A stretch of DNA of 64,000 nt from Rhizobium sp. SL86. Its GTDB lineage: Bacteria > Pseudomonadota > Alphaproteobacteria > Rhizobiales > Rhizobiaceae. Positions 1 to 8,635 of the stretch are shown here, piece by piece. A program made the position numbers and the translations under genes. The notes beneath the pieces were generated by a model, which was not told where the DNA came from, made no database searches, and saw only the letters and a list, made by a program, of their open reading frames with translations. The stretch covers positions 992,001-1,056,000 of the forward strand of contig NZ_JAPPRJ010000001.1 of the NCBI RefSeq assembly GCF_026672545.1. Reading direction: 5' to 3'. The first letter of the stretch is position 1; every line of letters starts with the position of its first letter.

Positions 1-772
1 CGAAGAGCACGATTGCGAGACCGATATAGATCGCGCCGGAGAACCAGCCGAGCGAGGCGAGTGCTTCCCAGCCGTAGACGGCAACCGCATTGCCGAGCAG
101 ACCGATGGTGCCAATCGGCGTCAGGCGGATGACCCACCAGAGGATCTTGCGGGTGATGGCCAGCAGCGAGCGGTTGAAGTTCAAGAAGGGTTCCGCCTTC
201 TCGCCCACCTGCAGCGCGGCAATGCCGACCGCAATTGAGACCACCAGGATCTGCAACACGTTGAAGTTCAGGGCGGTGGTTGCGCCGGTTGCCGTCACCT
301 TGGTCGAGGCCTGCAGGCCGAGCAGGTTGACGGGGATCAGACCCTTGAGGAAATCGAGCCAGGAGCCGGTGCTGGACGGGGCTGCGGCTGCCGTCTCGGC
401 AAGGCCGGTGTTGAGGCCCGGCTGGATGAGAAGGCCGAGCGTGATGCCGATCGACACCGCAATCAGCGCCGTGATCGCAAACCAGAGCAGCGTCTGCCAG
501 ACGAGGCGGGCGGCATTGTTGAGTTCACGCAGATTGGCGATGCTGGCGACGATGGCCGTGAAGATCAAAAGCGGCACCAGCGCGCGCAGCAACTGCACGA
601 AGATCGAGCCGACGGTCGACAGTGTCTGGACGAGCCAGTTCGGTCCTGCACCGGTCGGCCCGATCTGGCGGGCGACGTAACCGAGCACGAGGCCGATCAA
701 CATGGCAGCCAGAACCTGAAAACCGAACGAAGCAAAAATGGGCTTTTCAGCCCTGGCGGGAGCGGAAGACAT
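1..772 (-). CDS. Dicarboxylate/amino acid:cation symporter (N-terminal part, cut by window edge)
   Basis: The N-terminal 257 or so residues of a DAACS-family sodium/proton symporter, an inner-membrane carrier for C4-dicarboxylates or acidic amino acids. The visible part has a short cytoplasmic lead (MSSAPARAEKPIF) and then several long hydrophobic helices, with family-like stretches such as LRALVPLLIFTAIVASI and ITLGLLIQPG. The C-terminal half with the substrate-binding HP2/TM8 region lies outside the window, so substrate cannot be judged. ATG at 770-772 is preceded on the minus strand by a purine-rich AAGGA. It stands alone, divergent from the antitoxin gene. Confidence 0.85.
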   Translation of the reverse strand, partial: MSSAPARAEKPIFASFGFQVLAAMLIGLVLGYVARQIGPTGAGPNWLVQTLSTVGSIFVQLLRALVPLLIFTAIVASIANLRELNNAARLVWQTLLWFAITALIAVSIGITLGLLIQPGLNTGLAETAAAAPSSTGSWLDFLKGLIPVNLLGLQASTKVTATGATTALNFNVLQILVVSIAVGIAALQVGEKAEPFLNFNRSLLAITRKILWWVIRLTPIGTIGLLGNAVAVYGWEALASLGWFSGAIYIGLAIVLF

Positions 773-1077
773 AATGATGTGTCCTTAGGAGAAGCGAGAG
801 GGCGGCCTGGGGTCGGGCTCTCAGGAGATTGCTGAAATTATGGACTTGATGCCCGAATTATCAACAACAGCCATTCCATCAAAGGAGCGCTGAGAGGAAA
901 TTTATTGCAGAGACGGACAGGCAAACACAAAAATGCCGGAGCGGACACCGCCCCGGGATGATGTAATCCTTGGCAATCCAGCGAAACGAGAATGCCGGTC
1001 TGCGAAACACGGCCGATGCTTCATCGAGAGGCAGGCATGATATACCTTTTCCCCTACGTATATCGTCGGAGAGTGCC
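773..1077. other. Intergenic region, about 305 bp
   Basis: Divergent spacer between the symporter (minus) and the antitoxin gene (plus). It must hold promoters for both directions. I see no convincing coding sequence, RNA gene or strong palindrome; the ORFs that run through it overlap the antitoxin gene out of frame. Confidence 0.5.
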
Positions 1078-1308
1078 ATGCAGATCGCAAAATGGGGCAA
1101 TAGCCTTGCGGTGCGCCTTCCCGCCAGCGTGGTCGAAGCGCTGAACCTGAAGGAAGGCGATCATGTCGAACTTCGAGCCGCCGACTGGCGAGAGCTCGAT
1201 GTCGCACGCAAGCCCACTCCGCAAGATCTTCTTGAGCGCCTGCGGTCTTTTCGAGGCCGTCTGCCGCCCGATTTCAAGTTCGACCGGGATGAGGCGAGTG
1301 GGCGGTAG
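1078..1308 (+). CDS. AbrB/MazE-type antitoxin (VapB-like), toxin partner destroyed
   Basis: 76-residue SpoVT/AbrB swapped-hairpin antitoxin starting MQIAKWGNSLAVRLP, the classic opening of the MazE/VapB DNA-binding fold (residues 1-45), followed by a polar tail (RGRLPPDFKFDRDEA) that normally neutralises a PIN-domain VapC toxin. ATG 1078 is chosen because family similarity begins exactly there; the frame is open further upstream but that part is unlike the family. The 3' end overlaps, in the usual ATG-within-antitoxin arrangement, the start of a toxin reading frame that stops after 14 codons. It is therefore an antitoxin without a functional toxin at this locus. Confidence 0.85.
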   Translation: MQIAKWGNSLAVRLPASVVEALNLKEGDHVELRAADWRELDVARKPTPQDLLERLRSFRGRLPPDFKFDRDEASGR

Positions 1309-1333
1309 GTTCGTCGATACGCAGCAGGGATGA
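1289..1333 (+). pseudogene. Remnant 5' end of a PIN-domain (VapC-like) toxin
   Basis: An ATG at 1289 inside the last codons of the antitoxin opens MRRVGGRFVDTQQG and then stops. The opening GRFVDT matches the start of VapC-type PIN toxins, whose first strand ends in the catalytic Asp of F-[VL]-D-T-N-x-L. Here the Thr is followed by QQG and a stop at 1331-1333, and the convergent sugar kinase gene ends 37 bp further on, so there is no room for the remaining 110-130 residues. The toxin was probably lost by a deletion running into the kinase 3' flank. The homology call rests on a very short stretch plus the overlap architecture. Confidence 0.6.
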
Positions 1334-1369
1334 GGCAAGGCGAGACCACCTCCCCTACCGCTTGTTATC

Positions 1370-2296
1370 TCAGAGGCCGATCTCGTGCGCAAACGGCGGA
1401 TTGGCGCCGGCGCGCGACACGGTGACGGCGGCGGCCTTGGCACCGAGCGCCAGCGCATCCTTGACCGCCTGTTCGGACAGGCTTGCGACCTTTGCCTTGG
1501 TCAGCAGGTTCTGGCGCTTCAACGACGCCAGGATGCCGGCATCGAAGGTATCACCGGCGCCGACCGTATCGACGACCTCGACCCGTTCGCTCGGCACGAC
1601 GACCTTGAACCCGTTGGTGTAACCGATCGCGCCCTCGGCACCGCGGGTGATCACCACCAGCTTGGCGCCCTGCCCCAGCCAGTATTTGGCCAGCGTATCG
1701 TGGTCGCCGTCCATGCCGAACCACTCAAGGTCCTCGTCGGAGAACTTGATGATGTCGGACATGGCGGCCATGCGCGCCACGCGGCCATGGTGCTTCTGGC
1801 GATCCTTGATGAAACCGGGGCGGATGTTCGGGTCAAACGAAATGACGCGGGTCTGGTATTCCCGCGCCATCAGCGTCTCGTAGGTCTCGCCGCAGGGTTC
1901 CGGGATCAGGCTGATCGCACCGAAATGCATGGCCTCGATTTCCGGCCCCAACTCCGGCAGGTCCTCGCGCGAGATCATGCGGCCGGCCGTGCCTTCGTCG
2001 TAGAAGGCATAGGTTGCCTGGCCGTTGACCAGCTTGACGAAAGCGATCGTCGTGGGCCGCGAGGAGGTGGCGCAGAAACGGTAGTCGACATGGCTCTGCT
2101 TCAGGGTCTCGCGCAGGATGTCGCCCATCATGTCGTCGGAGAGGCCGGTGAAGAAACCGGTCGGCTGGCCGAGGCGGCCAAGCGCGATCGCCGTGTTGAA
2201 GATGGCCCCGCCGGCATAAGGCGCAAAGCCGTTTTCGCCGCGGGTGGTTTCGCGCGGCAACATGTCAATCAGGGCTTCGCCGCAGCACAAGATCAT
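1370..2296 (-). CDS. PfkB-family sugar kinase (fructokinase-like)
   Basis: 308-residue ribokinase/PfkB carbohydrate kinase that phosphorylates a sugar, probably fructose, with ATP in the cytoplasm. It opens with the N-terminal GEALIDMLP strand. The C-terminal PfkB signature DTVGAGDTFDAG lies at about residues 243-254, with the catalytic Asp in GAGD and the anion hole around it. ATG 2296 is chosen over an upstream start because AGGAG lies about 7 bp before it and the fold begins at MILCCGE. It lies downstream of pyrE in the same orientation (96 bp gap); this pairing with pyrE is, to my knowledge, common in Rhizobiaceae. Exact sugar not determinable. Confidence 0.85.
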   Translation of the reverse strand: MILCCGEALIDMLPRETTRGENGFAPYAGGAIFNTAIALGRLGQPTGFFTGLSDDMMGDILRETLKQSHVDYRFCATSSRPTTIAFVKLVNGQATYAFYDEGTAGRMISREDLPELGPEIEAMHFGAISLIPEPCGETYETLMAREYQTRVISFDPNIRPGFIKDRQKHHGRVARMAAMSDIIKFSDEDLEWFGMDGDHDTLAKYWLGQGAKLVVITRGAEGAIGYTNGFKVVVPSERVEVVDTVGAGDTFDAGILASLKRQNLLTKAKVASLSEQAVKDALALGAKAAAVTVSRAGANPPFAHEIGL

Positions 2297-2392
2297 CTGT
2301 GTTCTCCTCAGGCAGTCGCTGTTCTTCAATCGATTAGATCAGGTGCGCGCAAAACACCAGATGCCCACGCGCGCCGACGCACAATCTTGTCC

Positions 2393-3091
2393 TCAGGCAA
2401 CCGGCAGTTCGCTGGCGCCACCATTGCGGGCCGACCAGGCGAGCGGCGCATCAAGGAAGCTTTCGACTTCGGCAAGCGTTGCATCATCGAACAGTTTCTG
2501 CGCGCGGGCGACGGCCAGCACCTCACGCCAGGTGGCGATGTGGTGCAGCGTCACCTTGCCATTGGCAAAGCGTGCTTCGGCTTCCGGGAAGAAACCATAA
2601 TAAAAGAGCGCGATGGCATGATCGACGACGCCGCCGGCCGCACGGATGGCATCGATGAAGGTGAACATGCTGCCGCCGACGGTGGTCAGATCCTCGATCA
2701 CCAGGACGCGCGCACCTTCCGGCATATGGCCCTCGATCTGGGCGGCGCGGCCATGGCCCTTCGGCTTCTTGCGCACATAGATCATCGGCAGACCAAGGCG
2801 ATCGGCCAAAAGCGCCGCGAAGGGAATGCCGGCCGTCTCGCCGCCGGCGATGCAATCAAAGGCTTCGAAACCGGCACCGCGGGTGACGGTCGAGGCGGCG
2901 AAATCCATGATCGCCGAACGGATACGCGGATAGGAGAGAAGCTTGCGGCAATCAATATAGACCGGGCTCGCCATACCGGAGGCCAGCTTGTAGGGCTCCT
3001 GCGGCCTGAAATGGACAGCGCCGATTTCCCACAGCATCTTTGCCATGAGTTCGGCCATCAGCGCGCGGTCGGGATAAATCATCTGGATCAT
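2393..3091 (-). CDS. pyrE: Orotate phosphoribosyltransferase
   Basis: 232-residue type I phosphoribosyltransferase that joins orotate to PRPP to give OMP, step 5 of de novo UMP synthesis. The PRPP-binding loop reads [13 protein letters not shown], the usual hydrophobic-[DE]-D-x-x-TxG pattern, and the flexible catalytic loop is around [16 protein letters not shown]-terminal [17 protein letters not shown] is the substrate-binding region typical of PyrE. The dihydroorotase gene pyrC lies 1.3 kb away on the same strand, separated by a diguanylate cyclase gene. Confidence 0.95.
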   Translation of the reverse strand: MIQMIYPDRALMAELMAKMLWEIGAVHFRPQEPYKLASGMASPVYIDCRKLLSYPRIRSAIMDFAASTVTRGAGFEAFDCIAGGETAGIPFAALLADRLGLPMIYVRKKPKGHGRAAQIEGHMPEGARVLVIEDLTTVGGSMFTFIDAIRAAGGVVDHAIALFYYGFFPEAEARFANGKVTLHHIATWREVLAVARAQKLFDDATLAEVESFLDAPLAWSARNGGASELPVA

Positions 3092-3157
3092 GCTGCTCTC
3101 CGTCTTCTGCCTCGCGCGGCAATAGCAGCATCGGCGCCCGGAAACCAGAGCCGTTGA

Positions 3158-4333
3158 TCAGGCGCTGGTGCGTTCACCGTCCAGTTGCTTACCGGCCGCA
3201 ATCGGGGCGATCTCGACACGGTTGCGGCCATTGCGCTTGGCATTGTAGAGCGCCCCGTCAGCGGCGCTCAGTATGGTTTCGAAGTCCTGCCCCTCCGGCA
3301 GTCCATAGGCAATGCCGGCGCTCACGGTCGCCTTGACGGTGACCCCATCGACACACAGTTCGCGATCGGCAAAACTGCGGCGGATCCGCTCCGCAAGCCA
3401 TTCGGCATAACCGGGGGCGGCCGTACGAACCACCGCGGCAAACTCCTCGCCGCCCAGACGCGCGGTCGTGTTGAGACCGACGGCGGATTTCAGATCCTGT
3501 GCCAGCGCACGGATGACCGCATCTCCCGTGGCGTGTCCATACTGATCGTTGATCGACTTGAACCGGTCGATATCGAACACGATGACCGCCATTTCATGGG
3601 TGAACATCTGCCGCTCGTGCAGTTCGAACAGCGCGCGGCGATTGTGCAGGCCGGTCAGCGGATCGGTGAGCGATTCCCGGCGGTGATGTTCGGTAATGCG
3701 CGCCTGCTGCACCATCAGCGACATGGCGCCGACACCGGTCATGCCGGCAATGCTCATGGCGATGTTGAGGTTTTCGGCCCAGTTGTCGGGCGCGTGGCCG
3801 AGGATCCACTGCCCCTCGCTGGCAAGAACGATGGCGCAAAGAATGAAGGAAACGCCAGTCAGCGCATAGAGCGCCGCCATGCCCGTGAGCGGGCCGACTG
3901 CTTCCCGCCGTCCCCGCCAGTATTCGAAGGCCGTCGCGAAGAGAAGGCTTGCGGCCCAGACATTGAGACTGATGAAGGCAACGGCATCATATCCCACCGC
4001 CATAGGCGTGGCGGTCGTGGCAATCGACATCAGGGACCATTGGCTGGCGGTCTTCAACGGCGCGCGATTGCGGCAGAACTGGACCGCCGCCGCATAGATC
4101 ACGGCAAAACCGATCAGCATCAGCGATGTGCACACCACACCGATCGCGAGGAACGGATATTGCGTATAGTAGGTGTAGGAAAAGATGCCGGGAATGATGA
4201 AGCCGAGCCCACAGACCCAGGTCAGCAGAAAACCGTCACGACGGCGCGCCATCCAGGTGCCCAGAAGCGTCAGGAGCAGGCAGAACGCCGAGACCCCCAA
4301 CGATACGAGAAGTGTCCTGTAGTCCAGCATCAT
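3158..4333 (-). CDS. Membrane-anchored diguanylate cyclase (GGDEF)
   Basis: About 391 residues. The first half holds roughly six hydrophobic helices (from LLVSLGVSAFCLLLTLLGTW to about residue 195), a membrane sensor module. The second half is a GGDEF domain with signature GGEEF at about residues 294-298, in a context (DPLTGLHNRR, FDIDRFKSINDQYGHATGD) that keeps the metal- and GTP-binding residues, so c-di-GMP synthesis is likely. The inhibitory I-site RxxD is not present five residues before GGEEF. ATG 4333 is used; a GTG at 4339 in frame is an alternative. Sits between pyrC and pyrE on the same strand but is not functionally linked to them as far as can be seen. Confidence 0.88.
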   Translation of the reverse strand: MMLDYRTLLVSLGVSAFCLLLTLLGTWMARRRDGFLLTWVCGLGFIIPGIFSYTYYTQYPFLAIGVVCTSLMLIGFAVIYAAAVQFCRNRAPLKTASQWSLMSIATTATPMAVGYDAVAFISLNVWAASLLFATAFEYWRGRREAVGPLTGMAALYALTGVSFILCAIVLASEGQWILGHAPDNWAENLNIAMSIAGMTGVGAMSLMVQQARITEHHRRESLTDPLTGLHNRRALFELHERQMFTHEMAVIVFDIDRFKSINDQYGHATGDAVIRALAQDLKSAVGLNTTARLGGEEFAAVVRTAAPGYAEWLAERIRRSFADRELCVDGVTVKATVSAGIAYGLPEGQDFETILSAADGALYNAKRNGRNRVEIAPIAAGKQLDGERTSA

Positions 4334-4435
4334 GCCCACCCATTGGACGCGAACAGCGTGCCCGTACAGCGCAGGCTAGCGGCCAAACTCTAACGGATTG
4401 GTTATCATATTTCCGAGAATGGGAACGATACGCCG

Positions 4436-5473
4436 TCAGCGTACCGCCCAATGCAGCGGGAATTTCGGGTCGAAGACGGTGATCAGGCCGGCCTCGGTAT
4501 CGATCTTCGACGGGTAGACGACTGCTTCCTCTCGCTTTTCCAGCGTGATCACATCCTCGTTGGCAGGCAGCCCGTACCAGGCGGGACCATTGAGCGAGGT
4601 GAAGGCTTCCAGCCGGTCGAGGGCGTTTTCCTCTTCGAAGACATGCGCCAGGCAGCTCATCGTGTTGATCGAGGTGTAGATCCCGGCGCAACCGCAGGCG
4701 CACTCCTTCAGCGGATCCACATGCGGGGCGGAATCGGTGCCGAGGAAGAAACGCGCATCGCCGGAGGTCGCCGCCTTGCGCAGCGCCTGGCGATGATGTT
4801 CGCGTTTGGCGACCGGCAGGCAGTAGTAATGCGGCCGGATGCCGCCGACGAGGATATCATTGCGGTTGATGATCAGATGGTGGGTGGTGATCGAACCCGC
4901 GAGATTGCGATCTGCGGCAAGGATGTAATCGACACCTTCCTTGGTCGTGACGTGTTCCATCGTCACCTTCAGCTCCGGCAGACGGCGGCGGATAACCTCG
5001 AGCTTCTCCTCAATGAACACGGCCTCGCGGTCGAAGATATCGACCTCCGGCGTCGTGACCTCGCCGTGCACGCAGAGCGTCAGGCCGATCTTCGCCATGC
5101 GCTCCAGCACCGGCATCACCTTGTCGAGATCGCGCACGCCGCCATGCGAATTCGTCGTGGCGCCGGCCGGATAGAGTTTGACGGCGGTGATGAGGCCGCT
5201 TTTCTTGCCCTCTTCCACATCGTCCGCATTCGTGTGCTCGGTCAGGTACAGCGTCATCAACGGTTCGAAGCGGTCGCCTGCCGGCACCGCCGCCAAAATG
5301 CGCTCGCGATAGGCCTTTGCATCCTCGGTCGTCACCACCGGCGGCACCAGGTTCGGCATGATGATGGCGCGGCCGAAATGGCGGCTCGTATCGCCGATCA
5401 CACCGGCCAGCACGCCACCGTCGCGCAGGTGGAGGTGCCAGTCATCCGGGCGGCGAATGCTCAAGGTCTTCAT
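4436..5473 (-). CDS. pyrC: Dihydroorotase (class II, PyrC type)
   Basis: 345-residue zinc amidohydrolase that cyclises N-carbamoyl-L-aspartate to dihydroorotate. The metal-binding HLHLRDG is at residues 12-18 of [19 protein letters not shown]. Carboxylated-lysine context [13 protein letters not shown], metal-binding histidines in LCVHGEV and MEHVTT, and the late GTDSAPH catalytic Asp motif are all present. Length matches the short E. coli-type enzyme. ATG 5473 is chosen at the conserved MKTL; the frame is open upstream, but that part is unlike the family. Confidence 0.96.
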   Translation of the reverse strand: MKTLSIRRPDDWHLHLRDGGVLAGVIGDTSRHFGRAIIMPNLVPPVVTTEDAKAYRERILAAVPAGDRFEPLMTLYLTEHTNADDVEEGKKSGLITAVKLYPAGATTNSHGGVRDLDKVMPVLERMAKIGLTLCVHGEVTTPEVDIFDREAVFIEEKLEVIRRRLPELKVTMEHVTTKEGVDYILAADRNLAGSITTHHLIINRNDILVGGIRPHYYCLPVAKREHHRQALRKAATSGDARFFLGTDSAPHVDPLKECACGCAGIYTSINTMSCLAHVFEEENALDRLEAFTSLNGPAWYGLPANEDVITLEKREEAVVYPSKIDTEAGLITVFDPKFPLHWAVR

Positions 5474-5581
5474 GGGCTGCTGTTCCGTGCAAAGAAAAAG
5501 AGGTCCCCCGAATAGCACCGGGACCGGAACAGCGACAACCGATGTTTGGCGATTTTTGCCATGGCCGGCGAAATGCCGCGA

Positions 5582-5611
5582 GAGCCGGGAGAGCCGGGAG
5601 AGCCGGGAGAG
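5582..5611. repeat. Short tandem repeat, 9-bp unit x 3.3
   Basis: Three perfect head-to-tail copies of GAGCCGGGA (5582-5608) plus GAG, in the spacer upstream of pyrC. Short enough to be slippage-prone; no role evident. Confidence 0.8.
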
Positions 5612-5705
5612 ATCAGCAAAGCGTGATGGATACCCCCAAGAGGAACCGACTGCGTTCTGCCGCGTTCGTTAAACAAATCTAAAGATCAGATGCTGGAGAT
5701 GAAGA

Positions 5706-6639
5706 ATGAACACCCGTTCTTCGCGAGTGACTACTTTTGCCGTTTTATGCGCCGGCACTGTTTTTGCGCTGGGAGCCTTCACCGCGGCGCCAAAAGCCCG
5801 CGAGCCATCGACCGCCATTCTTGCGGCGCAGATGCAGGACCAGTGCGACCGGATGGCCGGCAGCCCGTTCGACCTCAACCGCAACCCGGCCTATGCGCCG
5901 GTCGGCATTGGCGAAGTCGATGCGACCGCCGCAACCGCCTGCCGGATCGCCTATGAATCCACCGGAAATCCCCGTTACGCCTTCCAGCTGGGCCGTGCCC
6001 TCAACAAGGCGGAACAGGCCGAACAGGCCATGACCGCTTATGGAGACCGCCGTGAAGGCGGATTATGCCGCCGCCAAGGTCAATCTCGGCATGCTGCTTG
6101 GTCGGATCGGCGACAGCGAGGCGGAGTTCCGGATGTACAAGGAGGCCGCGGAAGCCGGCAACATGCTGGCCGCCTACAATCTCGGCGTCTCCTATCGCGA
6201 CGGGATCGGCACGGTGCCGGATGCGAATGAGGCCATTCGCTGGTTCGAAGAGGCCGCCGCCCGTGGCGACATGACCGCCGCCTTCAACATCGGCGTGATC
6301 TACGACGAAGGCAATCAGGTGACCGAAGACAATCAGATGGCGATCGCCTGGTATGATGTTGCGGCCAAGGGCGGCAACAAGGATGCAATGATCAACCTCG
6401 GTCTGATGTACGAGGCCGGTGAAGGCATCCGCGCCAACCGCGAGGCCGCCGCCGAACTCTATGCCCAGGCCGCAGCTCTGGGTGATGAATTCGGCGCCAG
6501 CAAGCTGCAGCAGCTGCAGCAGGCCGGCGTTCGCCTGCCGGAACAGGCGCCGGAAGTCTCCTCGCTGCCGCAGGGTTTTCACATGCTGGTACTTGCGCCG
6601 AACGAGATCGAAACGCCGACCACGCTCAAAGATATCTGA
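5706..6639 (+). pseudogene. Sel1-repeat (TPR-like) secreted protein, broken by a one-base frameshift
   Basis: An N-terminal frame from ATG 5706 encodes a signal peptide (MNTRSSRVTTFAVLCAGTV, then an Ala-rich cleavage region) and QDQCDRMAGSPFDLNRN; it continues sensibly to EQAEQAMTAY at about 6041. The family-like sequence then resumes one base later, giving ETAVKADYAAAKVNLGML and three to four Sel1 repeats (AAYNLGVSYRDGIG, AAFNIGVIYDEGN, AMINLGLMYEAGEG). Removing one G from the GG at 6042-6043 restores a single 310-residue protein. Sel1 repeats are protein-protein scaffolds, here probably periplasmic. Either a recent pseudogene or a base-calling error; the otherwise intact coding sequence favours recent or artefactual origin. 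Confidence 0.8.
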
Positions 6640-7680
6640 TCAGCCGGGAATGTCGCCTGCCGACGGACCCCACACATCCGTCATGGCAAAACCGCCTGCC
6701 AGCGGATCGAAGGGATCGAGCGCCACCGTCTGCTGGCCGAAGGTAAAGCCGCGGCCACTGATCGTCGGCACGACGGCCGGAAGGTTACCGACCGTGGTGA
6801 TATCCTTCAGCCCCACCCGGAATTCCGAACCGATGATGGAGCGCGAGGTGAAGACATCGCCCTTCGCCACCTTGCCGCGGGCATAGAGCGTCGCGAGATT
6901 GGCGGAATTGCCCGTGCCGCAGGGAGAGCGGTCGGCACGTCCGGGCCACATCGTGGTGCAGGTGCGCACCGCCCCGTCCGGATCGACACTGCGGAACATA
7001 ACGTAAGCCACACCTGACACTTCCGGGATTTCCGGATGGACGACCGGAAAAGCCGCGTTGATCGCCGCCTTCAGCTCCATGCCGGCGGCAACCAGCGCCG
7101 CCGCATTGTGTTTTTCGATGGTGAGACCGATCTGTTCGACATCAACGAGCGCGTAAAAGACCCCGCCATAGGCGAGATCCAGGCTAATCTCTCCCCAGCG
7201 CGTTTCCAGCTTGACGTCCAGCTGATGCACGAAGGAGGGAACCATGGTCAGTTCCACCCGTTCGCAGCGCCCGTCACGGCAGGTCGCTTTTGCCCTCACC
7301 AGACCCGCCGCCGTTTCCAGCGTCACGATCGTTTCCGGCTCCTGCATCTCGACGATCCCCACCTCGAGAAGTGCGGTGGTGACGCAGATCGAGTTCGAGC
7401 CGGAACTCGCATGCGCCTGATCCGGCTGCAGGATAACGAAGGCGGCGTCGGCCTCCGGATGCGTGGCCGGCAGAAGCAGGTTGACGGAGCCGATCGGGTT
7501 TCCGCGCGGCTCAAGACAAAGAAACCGGCGCAGTTCCTGCCCCTTCGGATCGCTGTTCAGCCAGGCGAGCTTTTCCGCCGTCGTGGCGCCGGGGATTTTC
7601 GGCACGCCGCCGATTGCGACCTTGCCGATCTCTCCCTCCGCATGGACATCCAGCAACTGCATCGTGCGTTTCCACCGCAT
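6640..7680 (-). CDS. Proline racemase family protein (hydroxyproline epimerase/dehydratase-like)
   Basis: 346 residues of the PrdF/proline racemase fold, a two-base active site that acts on proline or hydroxyproline. The second catalytic Cys is present in DRSPCGTGNSA. At the first site the usual M-C-G-H-N-T-I is replaced by SSGSNSICVTTA, so the first catalytic Cys is Ser and the neighbouring His is Ser. Family members with Ser or Thr here tend to be trans-3-hydroxy-L-proline dehydratases or bifunctional epimerases rather than strict racemases. ATG 7680 follows AGGAAGG at good spacing; the frame extends further upstream but without family match. Divergent from cysQ. Confidence 0.82.
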   Translation of the reverse strand: MRWKRTMQLLDVHAEGEIGKVAIGGVPKIPGATTAEKLAWLNSDPKGQELRRFLCLEPRGNPIGSVNLLLPATHPEADAAFVILQPDQAHASSGSNSICVTTALLEVGIVEMQEPETIVTLETAAGLVRAKATCRDGRCERVELTMVPSFVHQLDVKLETRWGEISLDLAYGGVFYALVDVEQIGLTIEKHNAAALVAAGMELKAAINAAFPVVHPEIPEVSGVAYVMFRSVDPDGAVRTCTTMWPGRADRSPCGTGNSANLATLYARGKVAKGDVFTSRSIIGSEFRVGLKDITTVGNLPAVVPTISGRGFTFGQQTVALDPFDPLAGGFAMTDVWGPSAGDIPG

Positions 7681-7840
7681 GGCGAACACCCTTCCTGATT
7701 TGATGGTGCCCGGACCATATTGCGCCTTCACGCGAAAGAAAATCCGCCTGCCTGATGGATTTTCCGACCGCTTTGTCATGCGGGATTTGCATTTCGCCCT
7801 GCCTTGTCGCATCAGGTTGCGCAAGAACAGGGACAGATTG

Positions 7841-8623
7841 ATGCTTGCCATTTTCGAAGAGGCGGCGCTCGCCGCCGGTCGCGTCATCCTCGACATCTAC
7901 CAGCGCGGTTTCGAGGTCGAGACCAAGGCCGACCAGAGCCCGGTGACGGAAGCGGATGTGCGGGCCGAAGAGGTGATTCTCTCGCATCTGAAAGCGCATA
8001 TGCCGGATGTTCCGGTGATTGCCGAGGAGCAGATGGCCGCCGGCATCGAGCCGGATATTTCCGGCGGGCGGTTCCTGCTGATCGATCCGCTGGACGGGAC
8101 GCGCGAATTCATCAACCGGAATGGCGAATTTACCGTCAACATTGCCCTGATCGAGGATGGCAAGCCCGTGGCCGGGATCGTTTATGCGCCGGTCGTCGGA
8201 GTTGCCTATACCGGCGGCCCTGATGGCGCTGCCAAGCTGACGATCGACCAGAACCAGCAGGTCCTGTCGCGACAGCCGATCCGTGTCCGACCCGTCGCCG
8301 CGCCGCCGATCGCGGTGGCCAGCCGGTCCTATCTCGATGCGGAGACCAAGCGTTATCTTGACGAACTTGAACCCTGCGAATGCTGCACCGTCGGCTCTTC
8401 GCTGAAATTCGGCCTGGTGGCTGAAGGCAAGGCCGACGTTTATCCGCGCTTCGGGCGCACCATGGAATGGGATACGGCTGCGGGTGATGCTGTGGTCCGT
8501 GCTGCCGGCGGCAGCGTGCTTGCCGCTGACGGCGCGCCACTTACCTATGGCAAGCGCGGTCGACGCGATGCGGCGGATTTCGCCAATGGCGCCTTTTTTG
8601 CGTGGGGCGGCAGGGACGCCTGA
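7841..8623 (+). CDS. cysQ: 3'(2'),5'-bisphosphate nucleotidase CysQ
   Basis: 260-residue inositol-monophosphatase-fold enzyme that hydrolyses PAP (and PAPS), clearing the by-product of sulphate assimilation. Metal sites are intact: EEQ (in VIAEEQ), DPLDGTREF with the DxLDGT triad, and the C-terminal WDTAAGDAVVRAAGG. ATG 7841 is chosen where family similarity begins (MLAIFEEAALAAGRVIL). Convergent with hemN; the two stop codons lie in one small palindrome. Confidence 0.92.
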   Translation: MLAIFEEAALAAGRVILDIYQRGFEVETKADQSPVTEADVRAEEVILSHLKAHMPDVPVIAEEQMAAGIEPDISGGRFLLIDPLDGTREFINRNGEFTVNIALIEDGKPVAGIVYAPVVGVAYTGGPDGAAKLTIDQNQQVLSRQPIRVRPVAAPPIAVASRSYLDAETKRYLDELEPCECCTVGSSLKFGLVAEGKADVYPRFGRTMEWDTAAGDAVVRAAGGSVLAADGAPLTYGKRGRRDAADFANGAFFAWGGRDA

Positions 8624-8635
8624 GCCACAGGCTCA
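8621..8635. terminator. Palindrome containing both convergent stop codons
   Basis: TGAGCCACAGGCTCA is a perfect 6-bp inverted repeat with a 3-nt spacer. Its left arm starts with the cysQ stop TGA and its right arm ends with the hemN stop read on the other strand. No T-run on either side, so at best a weak bidirectional terminator. Confidence 0.35.

Noticed and set aside
1385..3157. Plus-strand 590-codon frame over the sugar kinase and pyrE
   Set aside because: Antisense to two certain genes and low-complexity in composition.
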